Part shown: piece after piece, positions 24,538 through 33,509 of the stretch
Layout of the letters: the number at the start of each line of letters is the position of its first letter
How positions within the stretch are numbered: the first letter of the stretch is position 1
NCBI RefSeq assembly: GCF_015209595.1
Contig: NZ_JADEYS010000003.1
Location: forward strand, 124,001-188,000
Direction of reading: 5' to 3'
Length of the DNA: 64,000 bases
From: Pontibacterium sinense
GTDB lineage: Bacteria; Pseudomonadota; Gammaproteobacteria; Pseudomonadales; Balneatricaceae
Made by a program: the position numbers and the translations under genes
The notes under the pieces: generated by a model
Told to the model about the DNA's origin: nothing
Database searches by the model: none
Seen by the model: only the letters and a program-made list of their open reading frames with translations

Positions 24538-25303
24538 ACTGTACACGGAAACCTGTGGAAATCCGTCAAAGCCTGATCTGGTCTTACTGCATGGCTGGGG
24601 AATGAGCTCCTCTGTCTGGCAAACGGTTGTACCGTTGCTGGAGCCGCATTTCAGGCTGACATTGATTGATCTGCCTGGGCTGGGAAAATCGCCTGCATTG
24701 GAACCTGAGTTTACGTTTGATGCTGCGGTTGATGCGTTGTTGGATGCGGCGCCAGAACGGGCCCATTGGCTGGGTTGGTCCTTGGGTGGCCAGCTTGCTG
24801 TTGCGGCTGCGGCTAAAGCACCGGCACGTATTTCGGCGTTGATCACGGTGGCGTCTAACCCATGTTTTGTTGCTCGAAACGATTGGCTGCCAGCGATGGC
24901 GACCGATACTTATACCGGCTTTAAAGATGCGCTGAACGATAATCCGACGAAGACGCTGACCCGCTTTATTATGTTGCAAACTCAAGGGGCAGACGCCGGT
25001 CGAGAGACCCTGAAACTGCTCAAACAACGGGTCAAAGACGATGCGCCTGCTGCATTGGCGTCTGCGCTGACTTTGTTAGAGACTGATGCACGTGCTTCTC
25101 TGATCGATGTGAAACAACCTGTGCTGATGCAGTTTGGCGATAAGGATCTGTTGGTTCCGGTTGCTGCTGCTGAAGCGTGCGCGCACATCAACGACGGCGT
25201 GAAAACGACCGTTTATGACGGTGCCGGTCACCTGCCATTTATCTCCCATTCCAAGATGTGGAGCGATGAGGTCATCTGTTTCTTGGCGAGCGTGTCTGCA
25301 TGA
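24530..25303 (+). CDS. bioH: Pimeloyl-ACP methyl ester carboxylesterase
   Basis: Alpha/beta hydrolase that removes the methyl group from pimeloyl-ACP methyl ester, ending the BioC-started chain synthesis. The oxyanion segment [12 protein letters not shown], nucleophile elbow GWSLGG (Ser84), aspartate in FGDKDLLVP and histidine in [10 protein letters not shown] complete the triad. A GTG start at 24530 inside the end of bioF gives the homologue-like IKLYTETCG. The overlap on both sides (ATGA with bioC) indicates tight coupling. Confidence 0.94.
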   Translation: MIKLYTETCGNPSKPDLVLLHGWGMSSSVWQTVVPLLEPHFRLTLIDLPGLGKSPALEPEFTFDAAVDALLDAAPERAHWLGWSLGGQLAVAAAAKAPARISALITVASNPCFVARNDWLPAMATDTYTGFKDALNDNPTKTLTRFIMLQTQGADAGRETLKLLKQRVKDDAPAALASALTLLETDARASLIDVKQPVLMQFGDKDLLVPVAAAEACAHINDGVKTTVYDGAGHLPFISHSKMWSDEVICFLASVSA

Positions 25304-26097
25304 GTCCCTCGGCTTTTGATAAAAAGCGCGTCGCTGATTCTTTCAGTCGTGCTGCCAGCTCTTATGATTCCGTTGCGGAACTGCAACGGGATGTAGGGCA
25401 TGAACTGCTGACGCGCTTGCCTGACACCCAGCCGGAAGTGGTGATGGATCTGGGCAGTGGCACAGGGTATTTCACTCCACGCCTCAAACAACGTTATCCA
25501 CAGGCGTTTATGATCAGTCTGGATCTGGCGGAGGGGATGCTTAATTTCTCCCGCGAGCAGCGTCCGGTTGATGATACCGTGTGGTTATGTGGCGATGCAG
25601 AAGCGCTGCCGCTGGCGGATAATTCTGTTGACCTGATCTTTACCAGCCTGGCGATTCAGTGGTGTGAGCAGACCGATCGTCTCTTCTCAGAAATCTGCCG
25701 AGTGTTAAAACCCGGTGGCCGTTTTGTGTTCAGTACACTGGGTCCGGACACACTGCATGAGCTGCGTAGGGCGTGGGCTCAGGTAGATGATCTGATCCAT
25801 GTTAATCAGTTTATCGACTGGTCTGAGATGAAAGCGGACGTGCCTGAAATGCTGCATATCGATACCATCGAAACTGAATTTCGCGTCTGCCGGTATGCCC
25901 GCTTACGTGATCTGACCAATGAGTTAAAAGGCATCGGTGCTCACAATATGAATGCCGGTCAGCCTTCTGGTTTGACGGGGCGGGCACGGGTCAGAGCGTT
26001 TAGCGAAGCCTATGAAGCGCAGCGGCATGCGGAAGGATACCTGCCTGCCACTTACCAAGTGTATTACGGCGTTTTCAGTAAACGTCAGACAAATTAA
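25300..26097 (+). CDS. bioC: Malonyl-ACP O-methyltransferase
   Basis: Methylates malonyl-ACP to disguise it as a fatty-acid primer, the first committed biotin step. Starts with DKKRVADSFSRAASSYDSVA, the usual BioC N-terminus. SAM motif I is VVMDLGSGTGYFTPRL, followed by SLDLAEGML, CGDAEALPLADNSVD and SLAIQWCEQ. Residue count 265. LKGIGAHNMNAGQPSGLTG near the end is a BioC-specific signature. Overlaps bioH by four bases and is followed by bioD after 11 bases. Confidence 0.95.
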   Translation: MSPSAFDKKRVADSFSRAASSYDSVAELQRDVGHELLTRLPDTQPEVVMDLGSGTGYFTPRLKQRYPQAFMISLDLAEGMLNFSREQRPVDDTVWLCGDAEALPLADNSVDLIFTSLAIQWCEQTDRLFSEICRVLKPGGRFVFSTLGPDTLHELRRAWAQVDDLIHVNQFIDWSEMKADVPEMLHIDTIETEFRVCRYARLRDLTNELKGIGAHNMNAGQPSGLTGRARVRAFSEAYEAQRHAEGYLPATYQVYYGVFSKRQTN

Positions 26098-26108
26098 GCG
26101 AAACGAAT

Positions 26109-26798
26109 ATGGCGAAGAGAAGCTTTTTTATTACCGGCACGGATACCGATGCAGGTAAAACCATCGTAACCGCCGGTTTACTGGCGGCGGCCAATAAAGC
26201 AGGCAAACGGACGATTGGTCTGAAACCTGTGGCAGCTGGCTGTGAAGATACCCCGGAGGGTTTACGCAACTCTGATGCGGTGCTGCTGCAGGAAACCGCC
26301 AGTGTAAAGCTGAGTTACGACCAGGTGAACCCCATTGCGTTTGCGCCTGCGATTGCACCGCATATCGCGGCCATGCGAGAAGGTCGTATGATGTCTGGGG
26401 ACCGTATTGCGGCGTACTGTCGTGGCGCGATGATGCAACCCGCTGATCTGGTGCTGGTGGAGGGTGCGGGGGGCTGGCGTGTTCCGCTGAGCTACCGTGA
26501 AACTATGGCGCAGATCCCTAAGTCATTGCAGGTTCCGGTCATTCTGGTGGTGGGAATGAAACTGGGCTGTATCAATCATGCATTGATGAGCGCAGAAAGC
26601 ATCTCGCGTGACGGTATCCCGTTGGCGGGGTGGATCGCCAATCGCGTCGATGCTGATATGGAGTGTTACGAGGAAAATCGTGACACTATCGCTAATATGC
26701 TGCGTGCTCCCATGTTGGCAGAGATCCCTCATGTCACAGAACCAACACCGGACAACATTGCCGAATTTATTGATATTGATCGGCTGTTTTCTGGCTAA
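26109..26798 (+). CDS. bioD: Dethiobiotin synthetase
   Basis: ATP-dependent enzyme that closes the ureido ring of dethiobiotin from diaminopelargonate and CO2. The P-loop is GTDTDAGKTIVTAGLL near the start, followed by GLKPVAAGCED and the substrate-binding EGAGGWRVPL. 229 residues, standard length. It is the last gene of the bio operon. A 7-bp stem-loop follows the stop codon. Confidence 0.96.
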   Translation: MAKRSFFITGTDTDAGKTIVTAGLLAAANKAGKRTIGLKPVAAGCEDTPEGLRNSDAVLLQETASVKLSYDQVNPIAFAPAIAPHIAAMREGRMMSGDRIAAYCRGAMMQPADLVLVEGAGGWRVPLSYRETMAQIPKSLQVPVILVVGMKLGCINHALMSAESISRDGIPLAGWIANRVDADMECYEENRDTIANMLRAPMLAEIPHVTEPTPDNIAEFIDIDRLFSG

Positions 26799-26803
26799 TT
26801 AGT

Positions 26804-26824
26804 GACCAGATTCTGATTCTGGTC
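26804..26824 (+). terminator. Stem-loop after bioD
   Basis: GACCAGA and TCTGGTC pair around TTCTGAT just after the bioD stop. The following sequence is only moderately T-rich, so termination may be partial. Confidence 0.5.
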
Positions 26825-26916
26825 TACACTCCTTTCTGGAAGTATGACTATTTGTAGTGATTTCATCCGTTGATGAACGTGCTGCAGAGTATGAAGGAAG
26901 GTTGAGAGGAGGTCCT

Positions 26917-27165
26917 ATGAACGTCACCAATGCACTGCAATCCGGCGTAATCGGACAAAACAGAACCATGGATAATGTCGCTAAGGCATCCGGAGATCTG
27001 CATGGCAGCGGAAAATCAGACCATGCCGAGGAAGCAACCGGACGTGAACCAGCCAGTGTCAGTGCGGTAAAAGATACCACTGTGCAGGAAGCGGAAGCGG
27101 CAACCACTAAAGTTGTTACACCGACCTCTGAAACTGTGGGCGGTAACATCAATATTCACGTCTGA
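26917..27165 (+). CDS. Small unknown protein upstream of a SprA-like gene
   Basis: 82 residues starting at ATG 26917, which has GAGGAGGTCC just upstream; the frame opens earlier but without a start. The N-terminus MNVTNALQSGVIGQNRTMDN has the amphipathic helix pattern of short proteins often found before SprA-type genes and in flagellar rod/hook N-termini. The rest is hydrophilic and probably disordered (GKSDHAEEATGREP; TTKVVTPTSET). It ends ten bases before the next gene, so the two form a unit. No function is known. Confidence 0.7.
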   Translation: MNVTNALQSGVIGQNRTMDNVAKASGDLHGSGKSDHAEEATGREPASVSAVKDTTVQEAEAATTKVVTPTSETVGGNINIHV

Positions 27166-27174
27166 GTCTATCAG

Positions 27175-28002
27175 ATGGAATTGTCTTCGGCTGGCGCGTT
27201 AACCCCACCACTTTTATCTTCACCCGCAGTTACGCCTGCGGGTGACCGTGCTATTCAGCCCGATAAAACTGCCTCACCCGGTAACTCATCGACTAACCTT
27301 GAAAGCGCCGCTAAGTCTGTGTCTGAATCGACTGCTGGGCGTAAAGCTGATGGCTCAGAAAAGGATCAGGGGCAATCCGCAAACGGTTCTGTTACACAGC
27401 TAACTGACGAACAGCTCAAAGTTGTTCAGGAGCTGGAAGCCCGTGATCGGGAAGTCCGGCAGCACGAGCAGGCGCATGCGTCTGTGGGTGGTCAGCATAC
27501 GGGTGCACCGTCGCTGGAATATACTCGGGGGCCGGATGGCCGTATGTACGCTACGGGAGGTGAGGTGAGTGTTGATACCTCGGCGGTGGCGAACGATCCC
27601 CAAGCGACAATAGAGAAAATGCGTACGGTGATTGCGGCGGCTTTGGCACCGGTAGAGCCTTCAACACAAGACCGTCAGGTCGCAGCGAAAGCGCAAGCCT
27701 TGCTGACAGAGGCGCTTGCCAGTTTATCGTTAGAAGAAGACGCTCAAAAGCAGGATGACGCCGATAAAGCGGATGCAGAGAAAGAGGGTGGTCAACCTGA
27801 ACCAGGTATGTCACCCAACCGCGCATCCCGTGATGCTGCAGTCAGCGCTGTAACCGATGAAAATAATGTATCAGAGCAAACAGCGCACAACGGTGTGAAG
27901 ACGTTGGATAGCATCCAGTTGGAGATGGAGCGGCGTTTAGTCGAGACAGGTGTGTTTAGTAAGGTCTTTCCAGAAGGCAGTCTGATCGAACAGCAGGTCT
28001 AA
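27175..28002 (+). CDS. SprA-related putative metalloprotease
   Basis: 275-residue protein of the SprA-related (putative metalloprotease CJM1_0395-like) family. A zinc-protease HExxH motif is HEQAH at residues 97-101 in REVRQHEQAHASVGG. It is followed by the family segment PDGRMYATGGEVSVDTS and DPQATIEKMRTVIAAALAP. The N-terminal 85 residues and C-terminal 100 residues are low-complexity and hydrophilic. No signal peptide is evident. A third zinc ligand is not obvious and proteolysis has not been shown for the family, so catalytic activity is inference. Confidence 0.78.
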   Translation: MELSSAGALTPPLLSSPAVTPAGDRAIQPDKTASPGNSSTNLESAAKSVSESTAGRKADGSEKDQGQSANGSVTQLTDEQLKVVQELEARDREVRQHEQAHASVGGQHTGAPSLEYTRGPDGRMYATGGEVSVDTSAVANDPQATIEKMRTVIAAALAPVEPSTQDRQVAAKAQALLTEALASLSLEEDAQKQDDADKADAEKEGGQPEPGMSPNRASRDAAVSAVTDENNVSEQTAHNGVKTLDSIQLEMERRLVETGVFSKVFPEGSLIEQQV

Positions 28003-28050
28003 GCGGGCGGTTTTCACTTTCCCGTTTTCCCCCAAGAGAATTAGAGCTTC

Positions 28051-28812
28051 TTAGTTCTCTAAAAATCCTAGAACAATTTTTCCGAAAATAGACGGCTTCT
28101 CGGCATGTGGCCAGTGGCCTGCCCCCTGCATGAGTTTGTAGCCTGTATTCGGAAACAGGCTAAGCACCTGATCTTTGTGTTCTGGCAGGATGTAGTTGGA
28201 TTCCCCGCCTTTGATAAACAGGGTTTTTCCCTGAAATGGAGAGCCTTGCGGTGCGGCACCAATCGTGTCGTACTGATCATGCAGTACATCCAGATTCATG
28301 CGCCAGTCAAACTGCTTTTCAGTGTTGCGGTAGAGGTTTTTCAGCAGAAATGCACGGACCCCGGGTTCGGCCACGTGTTGAGCCAGTTGTTTGTCCGCTT
28401 CGCTGCGTGACTTTAGCTGATCCAGTTGGATCGCATACAACCCTGCAAAGACATCCTGATGATGTGGGCTGTATTCAACCGGAGCGATATCCACGACGAT
28501 TAACTTGCGGATACGGTCAGGATAATTCAGCGCCAGCTGCATAGCGGCTTTCCCCCCCATCGAGTGCCCCAGAATATGGGCGCTCTCTATACCCAGATCA
28601 TCCATCAACTCAACAATATCCGCGGCCATGGATGGGTAATCCATGATTGGGTCATGGCAAGAGCGACCATGGTTGCGCATATCCACTGCGACCACCTGAA
28701 AATGTTCTGACAGTGCTTTGATCTGCGTACCCCAGTTTTCATAGGTACCAAACAGGCCATGCATGATGATCAGCGGTTCACCGTTGCCATAGATCTGGTG
28801 GAATAGTTTCAC
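28051..28812 (-). CDS. Alpha/beta hydrolase, YbfF-type esterase
   Basis: 253-residue cytoplasmic esterase close to E. coli YbfF. HGLFGTYENWGTQIKAL forms the oxyanion region, GHSMGGKAAMQLAL carries the nucleophile serine, and GAGHWPHAEKP the histidine. MRNHGRS is a YbfF-like signature. The physiological substrate is unknown; short acyl-CoA and methyl esters are cleaved by relatives. It follows fklB on the minus strand after a strong hairpin. Confidence 0.86.
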   Translation of the reverse strand: MKLFHQIYGNGEPLIIMHGLFGTYENWGTQIKALSEHFQVVAVDMRNHGRSCHDPIMDYPSMAADIVELMDDLGIESAHILGHSMGGKAAMQLALNYPDRIRKLIVVDIAPVEYSPHHQDVFAGLYAIQLDQLKSRSEADKQLAQHVAEPGVRAFLLKNLYRNTEKQFDWRMNLDVLHDQYDTIGAAPQGSPFQGKTLFIKGGESNYILPEHKDQVLSLFPNTGYKLMQGAGHWPHAEKPSIFGKIVLGFLEN

Positions 28813-28854
28813 AGGGAGGTATCTCCGGATGAAGAGTGTTAAGAGAGGGGAGGT

Positions 28855-28880
28855 GCCAGCCGGTAAGATGACCGGCTGGC
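28855..28880 (-). repeat. Perfect 10-bp hairpin between fklB and ybfF-like gene
   Basis: GCCAGCCGGT and ACCGGCTGGC form a perfect stem with a six-base loop, 15 bases after the fklB stop. There is no T-tract on the minus strand, so it may be a stabiliser or a Rho-assisted stop. Confidence 0.6.
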
Positions 28881-28894
28881 AAACGTGAAGCGGC

Positions 28895-29521
28895 TTACAG
28901 GATTTCCAGCAGCTCTACGTCAAATACCAGTGCAGAGTATGGAGGGATGCCGCCTGGGGAACCCTGAGCACCGTATGCCAGGTTGTAAGGGACATACAAA
29001 CGCCATTTAGAGCCTTTGGTCATCAGCTGCAATGCTTCAGTCCAGCCAGCGATAACGCCGCCTACAGGGAATTCAGCTGGCTGACCGCGGTCGTAGGAGC
29101 TATCAAAGACTTTACCGTCGATGAATGTGCCGTGGTAATGTGTGCGAACTTTGGAGCTGGCAACAGGTTTTTCGCCATCTGCTTCACCCGCTTCAACGAT
29201 TTCGTACTGCAGGCCGGATTCCAGAGTGACAACACCTTCACGTTTAGCATTGTCTGCCAGGAACTCTTCACCCGCTTTTACGAACTGTTCTGCCTGCTTC
29301 TGCTGTTCTTCCTGCAGACGCTGGTTGATAACGTCAAAAGCAGCCTGAATTTCGCTGACTTCGATCGCCATCGCTTCGCCGTTAAAAGAATCGCGGATAC
29401 CTGCGGAGAGTGCATTCAGGTCTACGCCTTCAAAGCTGTTGCTTGCCAGCTGATCGCCCATCTGACGACCGATGCCGTAGCTCGCTTTCTGTTCGGTTGT
29501 TTCCAGTTTCAGTTCGGACAT
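28895..29521 (-). CDS. fklB: FKBP-type peptidyl-prolyl isomerase FklB
   Basis: 208-residue two-domain FKBP. Residues 1-90 form the helical dimerisation domain (QKASYGIGRQMGDQLASN to INQRLQEEQQKQAEQF). Residues 105-208 are the FK506-binding isomerase domain with VRTHYHGTFIDGKVFDSSYD, PVGGVIAGWTEALQLM and YGAQGSPGGIPPYSALVFDVELL. The absence of a signal peptide points to the cytoplasmic FklB type, not periplasmic FkpA. The catalytic pocket residues look conserved. Confidence 0.92.
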   Translation of the reverse strand: MSELKLETTEQKASYGIGRQMGDQLASNSFEGVDLNALSAGIRDSFNGEAMAIEVSEIQAAFDVINQRLQEEQQKQAEQFVKAGEEFLADNAKREGVVTLESGLQYEIVEAGEADGEKPVASSKVRTHYHGTFIDGKVFDSSYDRGQPAEFPVGGVIAGWTEALQLMTKGSKWRLYVPYNLAYGAQGSPGGIPPYSALVFDVELLEIL

Positions 29522-29566
29522 GTTGTCTGTTCCAGAGATGTTAAGACCGGCGGTGCGTCGGCCTGA

Positions 29567-30409
29567 TTAGTTGTTGAGAAATAATATTGGGTCGACGCGC
29601 ACATTATTCAAGCTTACGCTCCAATGAAGATGTGGTCCGGTAACGCGGCCGGTCTTTCCGATCAGGCCAAGGGTGTCACCAGTCTTGAGTTTATCGCCCG
29701 GTTTTACGTCGATACGGCTCATATGGCAGTACATGGTGGTCAAACCCTGTCCGTGGTCCATGATGACCGTATTGCCATTAAAAAAGTAATTGCCGGTGGT
29801 GAGCACCGTGCCTGAGGCGGGTGCCGTAATCGGTGCGCCGAGTGGGGCTGCGATATCCAATCCACTGTGAGGATTGCGGGGTTGTTTGTTAAAAAAGCGC
29901 TTCAGGCCAAAAGGGCTGCTGAATGGACCTTTTGCGGGCAGGGCAAATGTGACCGGAGGTTGAGCAATAGGATCCCAGTGTTTGAACGCGCCGACCATCT
30001 CTGCTTTTTCCCGTCGCCAGCGTTTGACCTGCTCCGGATCAGGATTCACGTGTTTCTTGTTTTTGATGGTTAAATACTGCGCTTTGTACTCTTTATCCTC
30101 GATCGTAAACGGATACTTCTCCCCACCGGCTGAAATGACCAGCTTCTGTGCTGACTTTGCTTTGAGTGGGATGCCAACAACGGCCAGCCAACGCGTCTGA
30201 TTTTCGTAGGCAGTCCCTGTGGCACTGACGACCATCACGCGATTTCCGCGAAAATCGGCTTTTGGTGCTGAGGCGGAAACAATACCGGACAATGGCACCA
30301 CGGCGATTCCGCCCGGCACCCGCGATTCTTTGGGTAGATCACCCGCATAAAGGGCGGTGCTGAGGATCAGTGCCAGGGATGTAGTCACGAGTGGTTTCAT
30401 CAAACGCAT
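29567..30409 (-). CDS. M23 family metallopeptidase (LytM domain)
   Basis: 280-residue exported peptidoglycan peptidase. A signal peptide (TTSLALILSTALYA) ends near residue 22. The N-terminal domain (about 30-140) is beta-rich. The C-terminal LytM domain (about 165-275) has the zinc ligands HSGLD and HLHW intact, so it is probably an active endopeptidase and not an EnvC/NlpD-type activator. Its ATG shares one base with the xseA stop codon (TGATG), indicating coupling. An equivalent gene next to xseA and guaB is common in pseudomonads. Confidence 0.9.
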   Translation of the reverse strand: MRLMKPLVTTSLALILSTALYAGDLPKESRVPGGIAVVPLSGIVSASAPKADFRGNRVMVVSATGTAYENQTRWLAVVGIPLKAKSAQKLVISAGGEKYPFTIEDKEYKAQYLTIKNKKHVNPDPEQVKRWRREKAEMVGAFKHWDPIAQPPVTFALPAKGPFSSPFGLKRFFNKQPRNPHSGLDIAAPLGAPITAPASGTVLTTGNYFFNGNTVIMDHGQGLTTMYCHMSRIDVKPGDKLKTGDTLGLIGKTGRVTGPHLHWSVSLNNVRVDPILFLNN

Positions 30410-31770
30410 CAGTTATTCTCCGTAATAATATCGTCGACGGTGCATTGCAGGCGGCCTTGTTGTAAACGGGTCTCTATGCGGTCCCCGACCTGGACCTGTT
30501 GACTATCGTGTATGACTTTTCCTTGCGTGTCGTGAACAATGGCATAGCCTCGATCCAGGGTGGCCAGAGGGCTGACCGCATGCAAGCGACCGGCTTGTCC
30601 CTTTAATTCCATGCGAGCTTGTAGCAGTCGAGTCTGTAGAAGCTGTTGCAGGTGTTGATAGGACTGCTGCACCTGCTGGCGATAACGGCTTATCTGTTGG
30701 TTAGGCTGTTGATTGTTCAGGCGCTGCTGCAGCTGATCCAGCCTGTTTCTGCGTTGATGCAGGCGTTGTTGTATCGCGCGTTGCATTCGCTGTTCCAGAT
30801 CATCCAGTCGCTGTGATTGCTGCCTTAGCTGATCACCCGGATGGCGCAGGCGGGCACGCAGTGCATGAAGGCGTTCTTGTTTTGTTCGCAGCTGGCGTTG
30901 CAGTTGCAGCGATAAGCGCTGGCGTGACTGGTTCAGACGCAGTTGCAGGTTGCGCTGGTCCGGACTCACCATCTCGGCGGCGGCTGAGGGAGTGGGCGCA
31001 CGGACATCAGCAACAAAATCGGTAATGACGACATCCACTTCGTGTCCCACTGCGCTGATCACTGGAATCTGGCTATTAAACACGGCACGGGCCACCGGTT
31101 CTTCGTTAAAGGCCCAGAGATCTTCCAGCGATCCACCGCCCCGTCCGACGATTAACACATCACATGCGTTGTGCCTGTTGGCAAGTGCAATCGCCCGTAC
31201 AATTTGCGCGGTGGCGTCTTCACCTTGTACAGCGGTCGGGTACAGCGTGACCGGTAATCCGGGAAAGCGCCGCTCCAGAACGGTCAGGGCATCGTGCACA
31301 GCGGCGCCCGTAGGCGAGGTGATAATGCCAATATGAGAGGGGTGGTCGGGTAGTGGTTGTTTGCGCTGACTATCAAACAGGCCTTCGTGATGCAGGCGTG
31401 CTTTTAACTCTTCATAAGCCTGCTGTAATTTGCCTGACCCGCTTTCCTCCATATAGTCACAGATCAGCTGATAGTCACCGCGACCTTCATAAAGGCTGAC
31501 TTTAGCGCGGACAATCACCCGGTCGCCGTTCTTGGGTTGATACTTCAAGAAGTGGCTACGGTTTTTGAACATGGCGCAGCGAACCTGGGCCTTGCTGTCT
31601 TTTAATGTGAAATACCAGTGGCCAGAGCTGGGGCGAACAAAGTTGGAGAGTTCGCCTTCCACGCTGATCATCAGGAAGGAGCGTTCAAGTAGGGAGCGTG
31701 CCTGTTTGTTCAGCTCGGTGACTGAAATCGCCCGCGTGGTGTTTTGATTATCGCTATACATGGCGCTCAT
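30409..31770 (-). CDS. xseA: Exodeoxyribonuclease VII large subunit
   Basis: Catalytic subunit of the single-strand exonuclease ExoVII. An N-terminal OB-fold (ISVTELNKQARSLLE, VEGELSNFVRPSSGHWYFTL) binds DNA. The nuclease domain contains GIITSPTGAAVHD, VGRGGGSLEDLWAFNEE and AVGHEVDVVITDFVADVRAPTPSAAAE. A long glutamine/arginine-rich coiled coil (about residues 280-400) and a small C-terminal segment follow. ATG 31770 is used; ATG 31761 three codons later is equally possible. Divergent from guaB, a very conserved arrangement. Confidence 0.95.
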   Translation of the reverse strand: MSAMYSDNQNTTRAISVTELNKQARSLLERSFLMISVEGELSNFVRPSSGHWYFTLKDSKAQVRCAMFKNRSHFLKYQPKNGDRVIVRAKVSLYEGRGDYQLICDYMEESGSGKLQQAYEELKARLHHEGLFDSQRKQPLPDHPSHIGIITSPTGAAVHDALTVLERRFPGLPVTLYPTAVQGEDATAQIVRAIALANRHNACDVLIVGRGGGSLEDLWAFNEEPVARAVFNSQIPVISAVGHEVDVVITDFVADVRAPTPSAAAEMVSPDQRNLQLRLNQSRQRLSLQLQRQLRTKQERLHALRARLRHPGDQLRQQSQRLDDLEQRMQRAIQQRLHQRRNRLDQLQQRLNNQQPNQQISRYRQQVQQSYQHLQQLLQTRLLQARMELKGQAGRLHAVSPLATLDRGYAIVHDTQGKVIHDSQQVQVGDRIETRLQQGRLQCTVDDIITENN

Positions 31771-31892
31771 CTTAAACCAAGTTCAGGGTTGGCTGAATCG
31801 CCTTGAGGGGGGAATAAGTGCTTTATCTTTCGGTACTTGAGTTTGAGTCATATTGGGATATGAATTTATCGTTGCATATTGCGTTGGATGGA

Positions 31893-31921
31893 TTGAGCAA
31901 AAAGTCTAATGGCTGTATAAT
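31893..31921 (+). promoter_or_regulatory. Sigma-70 promoter for guaBA
   Basis: A consensus TATAAT (31916-31921) is 17 bases after TTGAGC (31893-31898), with a short leader of about 35 bases before guaB. No clear PurR-type palindrome was seen. Confidence 0.75.
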
Positions 31922-31962
31922 TCCGCTCTTAATTTTTTCAACGAAATACAGGTTGGCTGCGA

Positions 31963-33432
31963 ATGTTGCGAATCGCTGAAGACGCACTTACTTTTGACGA
32001 TGTGTTGCTGGTTCCGGGCTACTCAGAAGTATTGCCCAAAGACGTTTCCCTTAAAACCCGTTTGACTAAGGGTATCGAACTGAATATCCCGCTGGTATCT
32101 GCGGCGATGGATACAGTGACCGAATCTCGTCTGGCGATTGCGATGGCTCAGGAGGGTGGTATTGGTATCATCCATAAGAACCTGACCATTGAACAGCAGG
32201 CAGAAGAAGTTCGTCGTGTGAAGAAGTATGAAGCAGGTGTCGTGAACGATCCTGTGACCTGTTCTTCCGATATGACGGTAGGTGAGCTTCATAAGCTGGC
32301 CGCTCAGATGGGATTCTCTGGTTTCCCTGTGATCGATAATGGCGAGCTGGTGGGTCTGGTGACCAGCCGTGATATGCGCTTCGAAAATCATCTGGATGCA
32401 ACAGTGGCGTCAATTATGACTCCAAAAGAGCGTCTGGTGACGGTTGAAGAAGGTGTGGATAAAGATAAAGTCCGCAACCTGCTGCGTAAGCACCGCATTG
32501 AAAAGATCCTGGTCGTTGACGAAGACTTTAAACTTTGCGGCATGATGACCGTGAAGGATATGAACAAAGCTAAGGCGTATCCAAATGCGGCCAAAGATGG
32601 TCAGGCTCGCCTGATTGTTGGCGCGGCTGTGGGTACGGGCCCTGAAACACCTGAGCGCGTTGAAGCGCTGGTGAATGCCGGTGTTGATGTCATTATTGTT
32701 GATACTGCACATGGCCACTCCAAAGGTGTAATTGATCGTGTCGCTTGGGTTAAGCAAACTTTCCCTCAGGTACAGGTCATTGGTGGCAACATTGCGACAG
32801 CTGAAGCGGCCATTGCGCTGGCTGAAGCGGGTGCTGATGGTGTGAAAGTGGGCATCGGTCCTGGTTCTATCTGTACAACACGTATCGTTGCAGGTGTAGG
32901 TGTGCCGCAGATCAGTGCTGTTGCTAATGTTTCTGCTGCACTGGAAAAATACGGTATCCCAGCTATTGCAGACGGCGGTATTCGTTTCTCTGGCGATCTG
33001 GCAAAAGCGATCGTTGCAGGTGCTTCTGCCGTGATGGTGGGCTCCATGCTGGCGGGTACTGATGAAGCGCCGGGCGAAGTTGAACTGTTCCAGGGGCGTG
33101 CCTTCAAATCCTACCGTGGTATGGGTTCGCTGGGTGCAATGGGTCAGACAACGGGTTCTTCCGATCGTTATTTCCAGGACGCAAATGCAGGCGTAGAGAA
33201 GCTGGTACCGGAAGGCATTGAAGGTCGTGTACCTTGTAAAGGTCCGATGGCCGGTGTTGTGCACCAGCTGATGGGCGGTGTGCGTGCTTCCATGGGTTAC
33301 ACCGGCAGTGCAAGCATTGACGTAATGCGCTCTGTGCCACAGTTTGTACGAATCACTAACGCTGGTATGGCTGAGAGCCACGTCCATGACGTGAGCATCA
33401 CTAAAGAAGCGCCAAACTACCGCGTCGGTTAA
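31963..33432 (+). CDS. guaB: Inosine-5'-monophosphate dehydrogenase
   Basis: Oxidises IMP to XMP with NAD, the committed step to GMP. The TIM barrel is interrupted by two CBS domains (about residues 90-205; [16 protein letters not shown] and [19 protein letters not shown]). The catalytic loop [15 protein letters not shown] holds Cys304; [26 protein letters not shown] and MGSLGAMG (flap) follow. Full length at 489 residues. guaA follows after 77 bases containing a leaky hairpin. Confidence 0.98.
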   Translation: MLRIAEDALTFDDVLLVPGYSEVLPKDVSLKTRLTKGIELNIPLVSAAMDTVTESRLAIAMAQEGGIGIIHKNLTIEQQAEEVRRVKKYEAGVVNDPVTCSSDMTVGELHKLAAQMGFSGFPVIDNGELVGLVTSRDMRFENHLDATVASIMTPKERLVTVEEGVDKDKVRNLLRKHRIEKILVVDEDFKLCGMMTVKDMNKAKAYPNAAKDGQARLIVGAAVGTGPETPERVEALVNAGVDVIIVDTAHGHSKGVIDRVAWVKQTFPQVQVIGGNIATAEAAIALAEAGADGVKVGIGPGSICTTRIVAGVGVPQISAVANVSAALEKYGIPAIADGGIRFSGDLAKAIVAGASAVMVGSMLAGTDEAPGEVELFQGRAFKSYRGMGSLGAMGQTTGSSDRYFQDANAGVEKLVPEGIEGRVPCKGPMAGVVHQLMGGVRASMGYTGSASIDVMRSVPQFVRITNAGMAESHVHDVSITKEAPNYRVG

Positions 33433-33450
33433 TTTTTATTCATTATGACG

Positions 33451-33480
33451 AATGGGGTGGTGTGAACCGCCCCATTTTCG
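33451..33480 (+). terminator. Partial terminator between guaB and guaA
   Basis: AATGGGGTGGT pairs with ACCGCCCCATT (one wobble) around GTGA, followed by TTCGTTT. The imperfect T-tract would allow read-through into guaA. Confidence 0.6.
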
Positions 33481-33509
33481 TTTCAGATCCTCCACTGGAG
33501 TGACAGTAG

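Noticed and set aside
28035-28060. Hairpin AGAGAATTA / TAGTTCTCT as a terminator
   Set aside because: One arm lies inside the end of the esterase coding sequence and there is no T-tract in either useful direction.
32410-33387. 325-codon minus-strand frame opposite guaB
   Set aside because: Antisense to a fully recognised enzyme; the histidine/threonine-rich translation resembles no family.
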